From assembly GCA_023378865.1 (NCBI GenBank), contig JAMCSP010000010.1, forward strand, positions 20,056 through 52,308: a stretch of DNA of 32,253 nt, written 5' to 3'. The notes beneath the pieces were generated by a model. It did no database searches, was not told the origin of the DNA, and saw only the letters and a program-made list of their open reading frames with translations. Positions 19,101-26,007 of this stretch are shown one piece after another (within the stretch, counting starts at the first letter, position 1; every line of letters starts with the position of its first letter). The position numbers were made by a program, and so were the translations under genes. The DNA comes from Candidatus Parvarchaeota archaeon. GTDB taxonomy: Archaea > Nanobdellota > Nanobdellia > Parvarchaeales > Parvarchaeaceae.

Positions 19101-22100
19101 TAATCTTAATATTGATGGCTCTCAATCTGAAAAGACGGGTTTGATATCAAATTACATTTGTGGAAATGAAACAAATGTTATACAACACAATGTGCTTAAT
19201 GGATGGAATTGGGAAGCGTATTCAACAACTGGAAAAATAAATCCAGTTTCAACAACGAATCCGGCAGGAGTTGCAGAGGTAGGAGGATGCGAAGCAGGAA
19301 GAGATACATTCCTAACTGCAAATCCAAACATAACCTTAACCAAAAATGGAAGCACTTTTCAAAATTCTTATTCCTGCCAAAGCGGATATACTGGAACTAT
19401 AACGGCCTGCAGCCAGACTATGTCTTTGTCGCAGGTATCAAATTTGCTTAGTTCTAATCCTAAGTGCTCTTATACAAATACTACTTTGATAAACACAACA
19501 ATTAAAACAAACACAATAAATGGAAACGGAACTGGGGGTCAGGCAACAGCCTGTAATCCATTTAATAAAGCAGGATACCTGCAGCCTACTTTGCAGGATA
19601 ATTGCATTGCTTACCATAATCCTGTAATAAATTCAACGACAGCTTCGTACGCGCTTCAGTACATTAATTCAAGCAGTTTAGGTATAGGGCTAGGAGTTAT
19701 AGGGAATCAATATTCTTTAAACATCTCAATTCCAAATAACAAGCAGCAAAATTTGGTAAAGGATGCATACCTTACAGGATTATCGGAATCCCAGATAGAA
19801 GGGCCTAATAATATACTTACTAATATCCTGCCGACTTCCTTATTGGAATCTAATTTGCCAAGCAAGGCACTGTCCATATCTGCGGCTTACTCCTATGATA
19901 TGCTTAATATACTGATGCTCCAGAACCCGTCTCTGGGGGTAAGCGGAATACCTGGCTTTGTTAATGGAAGCATTTTGGATTATGCTTTAAGTCTGTTTAC
20001 AGGAGGTACATCGGGTAATTGCGCTCCTCCGTACAACGTAAGCGGCGATGGCATTTTCAGGTTAGGTGAGGGAGAGCTTTGTTCTGGCAAAAATTTGCCT
20101 GCAAGTTATAAAGAAGGAGTTTTCCTTTCATTGGGAACTTTAAACGAGGGCCTTCATTCACTACAATTTTACAGTATAGGTAATTCCACAAACGAAGCTC
20201 AGCCATCCGCTTCTATATTTGACAGCGTTGGAAATGCCGTTAATTTAAACAGTGCTTGTTCAAATGGCAATAGTAGGGTATTCACTTCAACTTACAGCGG
20301 AGGAAAGTGGAGCTTTAATATAACTTCTGATCAACAGTGTAATCCAATAAATAATCAATTGTACGGCTATATAGTTAATTGCCTGTATCAAACACCTGGA
20401 AATGAGACTTACACCATAGCTTCACAGTATTATCTAGCGTACAATCTTCCAACAATATGGAACATAAGTTACTCTTTGCTAGTTTCTCCAAAAAGTTACC
20501 AAGTCGTTCCTACTCCAGTATATCAAATAAACTATTCAACTGGTTCGATACTTACGCTACAGCAGCCGAACAAGACTATATTCATTGAAAAAGGCTTACC
20601 AAGCGGGTACAAATGGTATTTAAATTACAATGGAGTCAACAGAAGCTCTACCGGAAATAGTATTTACTTTTATTCGACTGGTAAAAATGCGTTTAAAACC
20701 TATACATTGTCCAATAGCTCTGCAACTTCTGACTGTTATACAACTTATACGCCAACGCCTTCGTCTGGAAGCGTAACATCAGGTACAACCACATATATAC
20801 AGTTTGCTGGCGTTACAACTTGCTATTCTTACTTCAAACAAAGTGGCTTGCCTACAGGATTAAATTGGAACGTTACATACAATAATATAATCGGAAGCAC
20901 GTCTATGCCAACGCCTTTGGCTCCTAATTCCGGAGGGGCCGTAAACGCAAACAGTAATTTAGCAATAGAATTTATAACCAGTAATCCTGGAGGATTTGGG
21001 GGCAATTTTTCATTTTATGTTTCTAACGTTAAAACAACTTCGGCTGCGTGTACACAAGTTTATGAGCCTTCTCCCAGTTCCGGTTATCTTATAGCTGGAA
21101 CAAACCAAAGTATAACGTTTTCGCTTAGCTCCAATACCTGCGTTACTACCTTTACTGAAAAAGGTCTGCCAACTAATCAAAAATGGAGCGTTGATTACAA
21201 TGATGTTATAAAGACGGCCACCATCTCGACTATAACATTTGTAACCAACCCAGGAATTCTTTCATATTCGGTAAGCTCTACTTCTTTAGTTTCCAATGGA
21301 TGTACTACCTCCTACAGTCCGGAGCCATCCTCAGGCTCTTTGTCGGCAGGGTCATCTGTTAATATAGACTTTTCATCAAAAACTTATTGTATTACTACGT
21401 TTACAGAAAAAGGCTTACCGAGCGGAGATAGCTGGTCCGTAACTTATGACAATAATAAAGAAACCTCTACAGGATCTTCAATAACCTTCAATACAAGCTC
21501 AGGGTCATTCTCTTGGTCTTCATTCGCTTCGCAAACTACTCCCTCAAGCGGTTGTACAGAGTCTTATAATTCTCCTACTGGCAAAAACACCGCTGGCACT
21601 CCCGTTTCAGTGTCATTTTCTGGGTCTATTTCATGCCCTACTACATTTTATGAAAGTAATCTTCCCAGCGGGTATACCTGGTCAGTATCATACGATGGGA
21701 AACAAGGTTCAGCCGGCACAGGTTCGCCTATAACCCTAAGTGCAGGAGAAGGCACATTCACTGCCCATGCATCTGTTTCTGGTCTTTCCTGTACAGCTAC
21801 GAGCATATCTGCCACTGCAGGCAATAGTTATACTTTCTCTAGCTGGTCATGTAATACGTATTTCTACATATGGACACAATCCCCGTTGCCAAGTAGTAGA
21901 TACACTGAAAATGTCATATTTAACGGCAATTCGCAGACACAAAATTGGGGCAATAAAAGAGTAACTCTTCCTAATGGCCAAACTGGCTTAGAATTCTCGT
22001 TTCCAAGCTCCAGCTCAACATCCCTGGATTCATGGTCGGTTAATAGCCCAATAACGGGGACTTGGGGAGATTGTGGTATTGCTACTGGTGCAGATGTCTG

Positions 22101-22185
22101 GACAGCCACTGTTTCGAGTGGCGGATTATACCCTGGACAAAGCATATATGTCTATTATACTGTATCATGTAATACGTTTGCTTAA
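13117..22185 (+). CDS. Surface operon protein 5: giant 3022-aa surface protein with GLP-W repeats
   Basis: One uninterrupted 9-kb reading frame. The head MDKRKVSAEVLMISFIVVLSVLIAY is a short basic stretch plus membrane helix, with SAE before the hydrophobic run as in class III prepilin signals but without a canonical G-Q. The body is Ser/Asn/Tyr-rich with dense sequons and scattered Cys. Residues about 637-668 (VNLVITVKNVGNTKITNP) look like a CARDB/APHP-type beta domain. From about residue 2486 to 2940 there are five repeats of 70-105 aa beginning FIEKGLPSG, FKQSGLPTG, FTEKGLPTN, FTEKGLPSG and FYESNLPSG. Each has a downstream W-x-V/L, and most have a PxPSSG and paired Cys; a degenerate sixth follows. 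There is no C-terminal anchor. Function as an adhesin or stalk is inferred. It shares GLP-W domains with the genes at both window ends. Confidence 0.85.
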   Translation: MDKRKVSAEVLMISFIVVLSVLIAYRGVILLSNNNLSVNSAAKLQLINTSNTSNPLLNLASYSNSDPLSLITSNEYVSSSSIYSKNNFWFNEKFYPGNISSSSGYSCSAVNEIIAPHLCLSLFTFFSCGGGPETSTFNNLVGYLGFPQGDSGFPNSGGVNYSNLYSAVSNGTSQNVYQLPSSEFPYQNFINWSSSTIHSYSGLSSTGTNYIYAINNSFTGYSNIGITGSVPKSTLIIPAVSCGSTFINNYIDYPGFVGTLYNISTLSGFTPSVFLASPNENGYGAYYSFGHILTLGNDPWIGSFNSLLAYQIQSISPAFNYTMPSVDYAQFPKGNKGDLQYINVSTSFLTPLSMSYYGGNSSGVEIYVSNKGISSLLNTSAAQTVCTEEGPHGSCLRYGQDVTTTQTADTFTSPDLEGAYYPNYGNGIYLEFRTDGVFPICAWNSTIDNTLSSCTFENPLTINNVSYERLWLSNNLKNNQLYNTPFIPGYSSSSPQNNFTLTALNSFCFYGENFNTNDGVYTSPSYTRIIPPTASENYTSAIGTCNAFFNNTNCFSKSASQYLNFQDGIFANNIKCTSTGIHAQNVTDAWINSIYIANNAGNYCGLFNGQKNPSNPEANSTIFLQGISTNCPEFNANSSSVNLVITVKNVGNTKITNPYLVALYGNNNLSTIFYNSENSQSITYQLYQDFLSSMSATTGVIQVDYNNNFDTNMYVFDKGYPLNPIPLESLFSSAQGYENGPFNNSLLGMWIYAPGDGLPNNVIRTSNALLVHSDSGSSNVPVIEPNGTATFTLQVPMSLFRALLYGKYNLSVFFGNTFNVTWGSSDSPSGSLASNINIQVNPLVSSSTQNVSQDHNNEIMTNGSGAVSPIWQYIVSYNFNLSKSPMKGIGIYSDNLSIDVNAVNSTSNALNVTVNPSVSITNGSGNYKLGLSQLKGSSISCFVSPDNVQDFGVFWSKQIVSPSNLNYALSNSLYYGNAKQASNVLITSWTGILFMPYSDQVALNYNNLPQYSSALSSFQLEKPTLNQTSGNFKYEAFAYFGTGSESNVFNSLSNLYGSLNSTVSSFPVSLPNSSLPFNLFSNSIVSDPSILRIVGTDTLVNYSTFSNKPFTFSLITKGSIQCSVSESTSVNATFESGSSSSISSCLSNAVINGSYINISSKYGPFFVDMYNNSNLNISNETSDGTVLMAGNETLSVPSKNGLFTVKLPINTTIKNGIALVFSVIPLSRQLSNSMLYLYNINGTPFNCNIVNDYNNTGNLGVTEIRDGEYFLPNGTIMCNLDSDFTYLRAVFINRSNGAYLGSGDIQSGLSIQNISGNTGKGLLNISIDGVPVNAQDLSITPYSNSNCNTVTDKVVYNGIVQYNLGCNLSDALITFDYNNNGSLTPESAFISPANYNSNSKKFLFMSPSSISDSPIAEYNLTIPSSGIGNEPIQFILSNNFGGCNNIRVVAQSPYPYAEVPFQVVSSGSQYCDYTFVGNSNNRYSVFESNSPSIAYSSNWISYNSTQYTVQLSTALFNADLISNCQSGFGPCVDSFSVGGKTLGNLLFNNVSTSSATIYQSISGPVEDCFTVSYSSSQTVEFPETGFGSINYANNKIYQTSTPSQSIDSMYCFYANSPIITDSISAQGSPIDFKVQNQLISNFSYLQGSNHEAFYVPPAIKVGYSSYSNVNISTLNPVYYNVTTLDNILTKCINYTYITSNIMDLNSSKINAVNISSANILTPEKLYCIYGGTPSYTTQYSLSSTNNMNSTSSVGFAYQPGNYTNGQGTLYDSCLGSSALAISSSPIFYLNGKEEPYSFSSAENYTMAHSAANGGLEMLYSPTGGVFIDSCPSNSTILSYSTCTKPVAVIPSNGSYDSIEAIPTGKNGNLSFGGGCYIGTLNGNSYSCAPTDGAINYQYKSKSASSSSVSVSKVIMNSTEAPTSTFSLSFDCSVNASNNSKFQLSSCSYPNSKNSGLCSASVSYKSINSTAYNITAMCSAVSNNSFKIVSAVTTISNLNIDGSQSEKTGLISNYICGNETNVIQHNVLNGWNWEAYSTTGKINPVSTTNPAGVAEVGGCEAGRDTFLTANPNITLTKNGSTFQNSYSCQSGYTGTITACSQTMSLSQVSNLLSSNPKCSYTNTTLINTTIKTNTINGNGTGGQATACNPFNKAGYLQPTLQDNCIAYHNPVINSTTASYALQYINSSSLGIGLGVIGNQYSLNISIPNNKQQNLVKDAYLTGLSESQIEGPNNILTNILPTSLLESNLPSKALSISAAYSYDMLNILMLQNPSLGVSGIPGFVNGSILDYALSLFTGGTSGNCAPPYNVSGDGIFRLGEGELCSGKNLPASYKEGVFLSLGTLNEGLHSLQFYSIGNSTNEAQPSASIFDSVGNAVNLNSACSNGNSRVFTSTYSGGKWSFNITSDQQCNPINNQLYGYIVNCLYQTPGNETYTIASQYYLAYNLPTIWNISYSLLVSPKSYQVVPTPVYQINYSTGSILTLQQPNKTIFIEKGLPSGYKWYLNYNGVNRSSTGNSIYFYSTGKNAFKTYTLSNSSATSDCYTTYTPTPSSGSVTSGTTTYIQFAGVTTCYSYFKQSGLPTGLNWNVTYNNIIGSTSMPTPLAPNSGGAVNANSNLAIEFITSNPGGFGGNFSFYVSNVKTTSAACTQVYEPSPSSGYLIAGTNQSITFSLSSNTCVTTFTEKGLPTNQKWSVDYNDVIKTATISTITFVTNPGILSYSVSSTSLVSNGCTTSYSPEPSSGSLSAGSSVNIDFSSKTYCITTFTEKGLPSGDSWSVTYDNNKETSTGSSITFNTSSGSFSWSSFASQTTPSSGCTESYNSPTGKNTAGTPVSVSFSGSISCPTTFYESNLPSGYTWSVSYDGKQGSAGTGSPITLSAGEGTFTAHASVSGLSCTATSISATAGNSYTFSSWSCNTYFYIWTQSPLPSSRYTENVIFNGNSQTQNWGNKRVTLPNGQTGLEFSFPSSSSTSLDSWSVNSPITGTWGDCGIATGADVWTATVSSGGLYPGQSIYVYYTVSCNTFA
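20574..21850 (+). repeat. Five degenerate GLP-W coding repeats in the giant protein
   Basis: Protein-level repeats of roughly 70-105 aa share F-x-E-x-G-L-P-x-x-x-x-W, then a mid-repeat Cys and, in most, a PSSG-x-x-x-x-G turn. They differ strongly at DNA level, so they are old, unlike the identical repeats at the right window end. Confidence 0.75.
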
Positions 22186-22186
22186 A

Positions 22187-22744
22187 ATGGAAACGAAAAT
22201 GGCCATCATTATTTTGATTATAATAGCAGCAGTAATTATAGCATTTTTGCTGCTTAACAAGCCTGAAAAAAGCACGGCGGCATTGACATTTCTACAAAAG
22301 GAAAACTTGTCTCATGTTTTTTCGTCTCCGACATTGTCATTTAATTTTAGCAGTGATTTTTATCTTGTTAACACAACGGGGCTATTGATATCACAGTATT
22401 ACAATTCTGCAAGATTTTATTATAATTATAATACCTCCGTAATTATAAGTGTAATTCAAAATAAGACGAATAAGAGCTCCGGGTACTTTTATAAACTAAT
22501 CTATAGCGAATTCAATGATTCTAATTATTCATTCCAAAACATTTCAGTAAAAGGATACAATGGTTTAAAGGTGATATCAGATAAAGCAGGGGCAGCATAC
22601 GCCCTGGCTTTTATATTTGGCCCAAGCGGTTATTATACAGCCGTATTTATAAGCGATCCTTTTTCGCAGTTTATAAATGTAAGCGATTCCGCATTAAATA
22701 AAATATTGCAGACAATAAGTTTTGGCCCATCTCCATACATATAA
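22187..22744 (+). CDS. Surface operon protein 6: membrane-anchored small protein, 185 aa
   Basis: The track start at 22073 lies within the giant gene; the ATG at 22187, one base after its stop, is preferred and matches the junction style of this operon (a Met at 22199 is an alternative). METKMAIIILIIIAAVIIAFLLLN is a single N-terminal membrane helix. The extracellular domain (about 30-185) has alternating aromatic and small residues, sequons (NTTG, NKSS, NDSN), and an end reading ILQTISFGPSPYI. This resembles the general layout of PsbP-like lipid-anchored or membrane-anchored domains, but I cannot assign it. It probably closes the operon, because the next gene has its own TATA-like box. Confidence 0.75.
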   Translation: METKMAIIILIIIAAVIIAFLLLNKPEKSTAALTFLQKENLSHVFSSPTLSFNFSSDFYLVNTTGLLISQYYNSARFYYNYNTSVIISVIQNKTNKSSGYFYKLIYSEFNDSNYSFQNISVKGYNGLKVISDKAGAAYALAFIFGPSGYYTAVFISDPFSQFINVSDSALNKILQTISFGPSPYI

Positions 22745-22764
22745 GAATGTAACCCGTAATTAAA

Positions 22765-22771
22765 TTTATTA
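22765..22771 (+). promoter_or_regulatory. TATA-like box for the adenosine-specific kinase gene
   Basis: TTTATTA lies 23-29 nt before the ATG in the 49-bp gap after the surface operon, so this gene is probably transcribed separately and leaderless. Confidence 0.45.
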
Positions 22772-22793
22772 AATATAGATTATATGATAGATT

Positions 22794-23282
22794 ATGGAGA
22801 AAGTATCTGAAATAGAAATAAGCTTAGATAAAGACTCGAACATAATAATAGGACAGACCCATTTCATAAAAACCGTCGAGGATCTATATGAAGCATTGAT
22901 AACTTCCTTTCCTGGCATAGAATTTGGTATAGCTTTTAATGAAGCTTCAGGGGACAGATTAATAAGAAAGGACGGAAATAATGAGGAGCTAATAAAGAAA
23001 GTGGTAGAGTTCGCTGAAAAGATAGGCGCGGGGCATTCTTTTGTAATTTTGTTGAAAAATGCATATCCAATAAATGTTTTGAATAGAATCAAGCAGGTAA
23101 TGGAAGTAGTGAATATCTATGCAGCTACCGCTAATCCTTTGAAAGTTTTGGTTTATGATGATGGTAATGATGGCAGAGCTATAATAGGAGTTATAGACGG
23201 AAAGAAGCCTTTAGGAGTAGAGAACGAAGCTGATAAAGAAAAAAGGCACAAGTTGTTACGGGATATCGGTTATAAGCGATAG
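22794..23282 (+). CDS. Adenosine-specific kinase family protein (COG1839/DUF355)
   Basis: The sequence follows the archaeal/bacterial DUF355 family along its whole length, and 162 aa is normal for it. Recognised signatures are FPGIEFGIAFNEASGDRL (about 39-56), GAGHSFVILLKNAYPINVL (about 78-96), IYAATANPLKVLVYDD and a C-terminal GVIDGKKPLGVE...KLLRDIGYK. A structure from a Pyrobaculum member is described as binding adenosine or AMP, which gave the family name; the physiological role is poorly known. It is a soluble cytoplasmic protein. It lies between the surface operon and tRNA-Met, with its own TATA-like box. The antisense ORF at 22769-23092 is a shadow. Confidence 0.9.
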   Translation: MEKVSEIEISLDKDSNIIIGQTHFIKTVEDLYEALITSFPGIEFGIAFNEASGDRLIRKDGNNEELIKKVVEFAEKIGAGHSFVILLKNAYPINVLNRIKQVMEVVNIYAATANPLKVLVYDDGNDGRAIIGVIDGKKPLGVENEADKEKRHKLLRDIGYKR

Positions 23283-23283
23283 A

Positions 23284-23291
23284 ATATTATA
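23284..23291 (+). promoter_or_regulatory. Possible TATA box for tRNA-Met
   Basis: ATATTATA lies 28-35 nt before the tRNA 5' end, just after the stop codon of the kinase-like gene. Confidence 0.4.
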
Positions 23292-23318
23292 TTTGCAGGT
23301 TTAGATATTAACAATAAA

Positions 23319-23390
23319 GTCGGGGTAGTACAGCGGTAGTACGCCGCCCTCATGAGGCGGAGGTCGTGGGTTCAAATCCCATCCCCGACA
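23319..23390 (+). tRNA. tRNA-Met (CAT), elongator type
   Basis: A full cloverleaf folds. Acceptor GTCGGGG/CCCCGAC is perfectly paired, D stem GTAC/GTAC, anticodon stem CCGCC/GGCGG with loop CTCATGA, five-base variable loop, T stem GTGGG/CCCAT with loop TTCAAAT, discriminator A, no encoded CCA. G1-C72 and the lack of three consecutive G-C pairs in initiator orientation argue against initiator tRNA. tRNA-Ile2 with a modified C34 cannot be excluded. Position 37 is G, where CAT-anticodon tRNAs usually have A. A T-run follows directly. Confidence 0.88.
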
Positions 23391-23398
23391 TTTTTATT
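23391..23398 (+). promoter_or_regulatory. T-rich element after tRNA-Met: terminator and/or TATA box
   Basis: TTTTTATT begins immediately after the tRNA discriminator base and lies 22-29 nt before the next ATG. It could end the tRNA transcript and also serve as the TATA-like box of the nuclease-like gene. Confidence 0.35.
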
Positions 23399-23419
23399 CT
23401 TTAAATTGCATTAATTTAC

Positions 23420-23836
23420 ATGGAATATGCATTTTTTTGGGGGTTAATAACGGGATTAGTGGTAATTTCGATTGCTTCTTTTTTTATACTTAAATACCTG
23501 TTGAAGAAAAAAATAGAACAGTGGGAGAAGTACGAGATGCAGAAAGCATTGGAAAAAACCGTTAACATACAACGGCCGATACTAAAAGGAAAGATAAGCG
23601 AGCAGCTCTTTCCGGTTTTATATGAAAAGGAGGGAGATCTATCCGATTTGAGATTTTTAGGCAACCCGATAGACTACATAAAGTTTGAAGGGCTCTCAAA
23701 TTTGAGTGAAACCCAGAAAATAAGGATAAAATTTATAGAGATAAAGACAGGCAATGCAAAATTGAATAGCAATGAAGAAGCGGTTAAAAAGGCAGTGCAG
23801 GACAAGGAAGTATACTGGGAGGAAATAACTATCTAA
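23420..23836 (+). CDS. Membrane-anchored Holliday junction resolvase-like nuclease (COG4741 type)
   Basis: The architecture matches the predicted endonuclease family distantly related to archaeal Holliday junction resolvases. An N-terminal membrane helix (about 4-26) is followed by a charged helix, then GKISEQL (Glu61), LRFLGNPIDYIKFEG (Asp85) and KFIEIKTG (Glu107, Lys109). This gives the E...D...ExK set of the PD-(D/E)xK fold, and a C-terminal KEVYWEEI ends the domain. 138 aa is normal for the group. The helix would tether the nuclease to the membrane; substrate and role are unknown. It lies alone between tRNA-Met and the acyl-CoA synthetase gene. Assignment is from recalled family signatures. 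Confidence 0.82.
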   Translation: MEYAFFWGLITGLVVISIASFFILKYLLKKKIEQWEKYEMQKALEKTVNIQRPILKGKISEQLFPVLYEKEGDLSDLRFLGNPIDYIKFEGLSNLSETQKIRIKFIEIKTGNAKLNSNEEAVKKAVQDKEVYWEEITI

Positions 23837-23875
23837 TAATAGTTATTAATAAGCAAAATCCTGCATTTATAAGCG

Positions 23876-23883
23876 TTTAAATT
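23876..23883 (+). promoter_or_regulatory. TATA-like box for the acyl-CoA synthetase gene
   Basis: TTTAAATT lies 22-29 nt upstream of the ATG. A second candidate, TTTATAAG, sits about 10 nt further upstream and would give a short leader. Confidence 0.4.
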
Positions 23884-23904
23884 TTAGGGTTTACATAATA
23901 TACT

Positions 23905-25956
23905 ATGGATATTAAAAGGTTTTTTGAGCCAGAAAGCATAGCTGTTATTGGTGCTTCAAGAGATCCTAACAAAGTCGGTAGTGCAGTTCTGAAAAATTTA
24001 ATAATAACATTTCGTGGGAAAATATTTCCAATTAATCCATTTGTTGATGAACTTCAAGGATTAAAAGCTTACAAATCTGTATTGAGCGTAAAGGAAAAAA
24101 TAGACATAGCGGTGATTGCAATTCCAGCAGAAATGGTTCTGGGAATATTAAAAGAGTGCGAAAAAGCCAAGATACCGCTAGCAGTAATACTTAGTGCAGG
24201 ATTTAATGAAATAGGGGGAGAAGGCACGAAAAGAGAGGAAGAAATAAAGAAATTCCTGTCAAAGGCAAAAATAAGGATAATAGGTCCAAACTGTTTGGGA
24301 ATAATAAATACTGATCCTAACTTTAATGCTACCTTCCTTGATCCAAATTCAAAGGTCATAAAGGGCCATGCAGGCTTTATATCGCAAAGCGGTGCATTGT
24401 TAAGCGCAGTAGTTGATGATGCTTCTACAAATAACATCGGTTTCAGCAAGATAATAAGCATAGGTAATGCCACTGATATAAGCGAGGCAGATATAATAGA
24501 AAGCTTCAAGACAGATGAAAAGACAAAAGTTCTCGCGCTTTATCTTGAAGGTTTAAACAATGGAAAAGATTTCTTAAAAGCAGGCCAGTCATTTTCTCAG
24601 GAAAAGCCATTGCTGGTATTGAAGGGAGGAAAATTTAAATCTACTTCGGGAGCGGTTTCTTCCCATACGGGATCTATGGCCGGAGACTATAAGGCATATG
24701 AGCTTGCTTTCAACAGGATAGGAGCAATTTCTGTAGAAAACATAGATGACCTGTTTAATTTCATGAGAGACGCTCCAAACATAAAGGTAAATTCAGATGA
24801 AGTTATAATAGCAACAAATGCTGGAGGAGCAGGGGTAGTTACGACAGATCATATATCCAGCAGCGGCTTAAAGCTTGCAAAGTTCAATGATAAGCTTTTG
24901 AATGAATTAGCTAAAGCTCTTCCAAAAGAGGCTAACATACATAATCCTGTTGACATGGTTGGCGATGCAACCCCTGAAAGATACAGGGATACATTGGAGA
25001 TACTTGTACAGATGAATAAACCCATAATAATACTTTTTTCTCCGCAGGAGATGTCACAGCCTTTGGAAACAGCAAAACAAATATACGAGACACATCTAAG
25101 GCACCCTTCCGTGCCATTTCTTTCTGTTTTTCTTGGAGGAGCAAGAGTGGAAAAAGCGAGGAGGTTTCTTCTGGAAAGGAGTATGCCGATATATGAATAT
25201 CCAAATGAAGCAGTATTCATGATTAAGGGCCTGTTTACGTATTATTCCCACAGAGCACAGACATTTAAGCTGATAGCTAAAGAAAAGGCAAAATACAGAG
25301 ACCTTAAGATAAAAACCGATATTTTTGGTATAGATGCAAAGAAGGTCTTTGATTCAATCGGAATAAAAAGCGCAGATGGAATAAAGTTTACTTCTTATAA
25401 AGAACTGGAAAAAAGTGCGGAAAAGATAGGTTACCCGTGTGTTTTAAAGATAGAATCCAATTTTCTTGCACATAAAAACAAGGTAGGCGCTGTAATAGTG
25501 GGGATAAAAGACAGAAAAGCATTAGAGGATGCATTTATGAAACTTTCAAAGATAGCTAAGGAGCAGAAGATAAACAAGGCATCATTCGGGCTTTATGAAG
25601 ACGTAAGTAAATTCGGAGAAGATAAAATGGAAATATTGGTAGGTGCACACAGAGACCCACAGTTCGGCCCTATGATTGCAATAGGCTTAGGCGGGATATT
25701 TGCCAATGAACTCAATGAAACCACATTTCTTTTATCACCGATTTCCGATCAGGATATAGACGAGTTAAAGGCTTCAAAGATAGGGAGGATAATAAGCGAA
25801 TTTTCAAGCGAAAGCGTTTTCAATGAATTGACAGGGTATCTGTTCAAATTGGATAAACTTATGACTGCAAACAATAACATAAAGGATATAGACTTAAATC
25901 CAATAATACTGTTTAAAGACAAATTGTTCGCAACAGATTTTAAGATATTTGTTTAA
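23905..25956 (+). CDS. ADP-forming acetyl/acyl-CoA synthetase, fused alpha-beta chain
   Basis: It converts acyl-CoA, ADP and phosphate to the free acid, CoA and ATP, the archaeal substrate-level ATP-forming step of acetate or branched acid formation. The N-terminal CoA-binding domain starts RFFEPESIAVIGASRDP. It is followed by succinyl-CoA-ligase-like domains with IGPNCLGIIN, GFISQSGALLSAVVDD and the phosphorylated-His motif SSHTGSMAGD (His254). The C-terminal third (from about residue 480) is an ATP-grasp beta domain with PCVLKIESNFLAHKNKVGAV (His523 at the position of the second phosphohistidine). 683 aa fits single-chain enzymes; some archaea split it into two genes. Alternative activity as a protein acetyltransferase is less likely, because no GNAT domain is present. 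The substrate cannot be read from sequence. Confidence 0.93.
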   Translation: MDIKRFFEPESIAVIGASRDPNKVGSAVLKNLIITFRGKIFPINPFVDELQGLKAYKSVLSVKEKIDIAVIAIPAEMVLGILKECEKAKIPLAVILSAGFNEIGGEGTKREEEIKKFLSKAKIRIIGPNCLGIINTDPNFNATFLDPNSKVIKGHAGFISQSGALLSAVVDDASTNNIGFSKIISIGNATDISEADIIESFKTDEKTKVLALYLEGLNNGKDFLKAGQSFSQEKPLLVLKGGKFKSTSGAVSSHTGSMAGDYKAYELAFNRIGAISVENIDDLFNFMRDAPNIKVNSDEVIIATNAGGAGVVTTDHISSSGLKLAKFNDKLLNELAKALPKEANIHNPVDMVGDATPERYRDTLEILVQMNKPIIILFSPQEMSQPLETAKQIYETHLRHPSVPFLSVFLGGARVEKARRFLLERSMPIYEYPNEAVFMIKGLFTYYSHRAQTFKLIAKEKAKYRDLKIKTDIFGIDAKKVFDSIGIKSADGIKFTSYKELEKSAEKIGYPCVLKIESNFLAHKNKVGAVIVGIKDRKALEDAFMKLSKIAKEQKINKASFGLYEDVSKFGEDKMEILVGAHRDPQFGPMIAIGLGGIFANELNETTFLLSPISDQDIDELKASKIGRIISEFSSESVFNELTGYLFKLDKLMTANNNIKDIDLNPIILFKDKLFATDFKIFV

Positions 25957-25978
25957 AAAGCTTTCCATCGTTTAAAAC

Positions 25979-25986
25979 TATTTAAG
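25979..25986 (+). promoter_or_regulatory. TATA-like box for the PRC-barrel gene
   Basis: TATTTAAG lies 22-29 nt before the ATG; a leaderless transcript is implied. Confidence 0.4.
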
Positions 25987-26007
25987 CTAAAAATACTAAT
26001 CTAAGTT

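Noticed and set aside
19152-22145. Minus- and plus-strand small ORFs inside the giant gene (for example 19203-19451, 21740-21964, 21864-22145)
   Set aside because: They lie wholly within a continuous 3022-codon frame, have no TATA or ribosome site and no family resemblance.
22073-22186. ORF-track start at 22073 for surface operon protein 6
   Set aside because: The extra 38 residues are the giant gene read out of frame; the ATG at 22187 starts the membrane helix and fits the junction style.
23319-23390. Initiator tRNA-Met or tRNA-Ile2 reading of the CAT tRNA
   Set aside because: It has G1-C72 and lacks the three G-C pairs of initiators; Ile2 cannot be fully excluded, but nothing specific supports it.
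24069-25220. Antisense ORFs of 90-146 aa within the acyl-CoA synthetase gene
   Set aside because: The plus strand encodes a full-length recognised enzyme; the reverse frames give low-complexity hydrophobic sequence typical of shadows.
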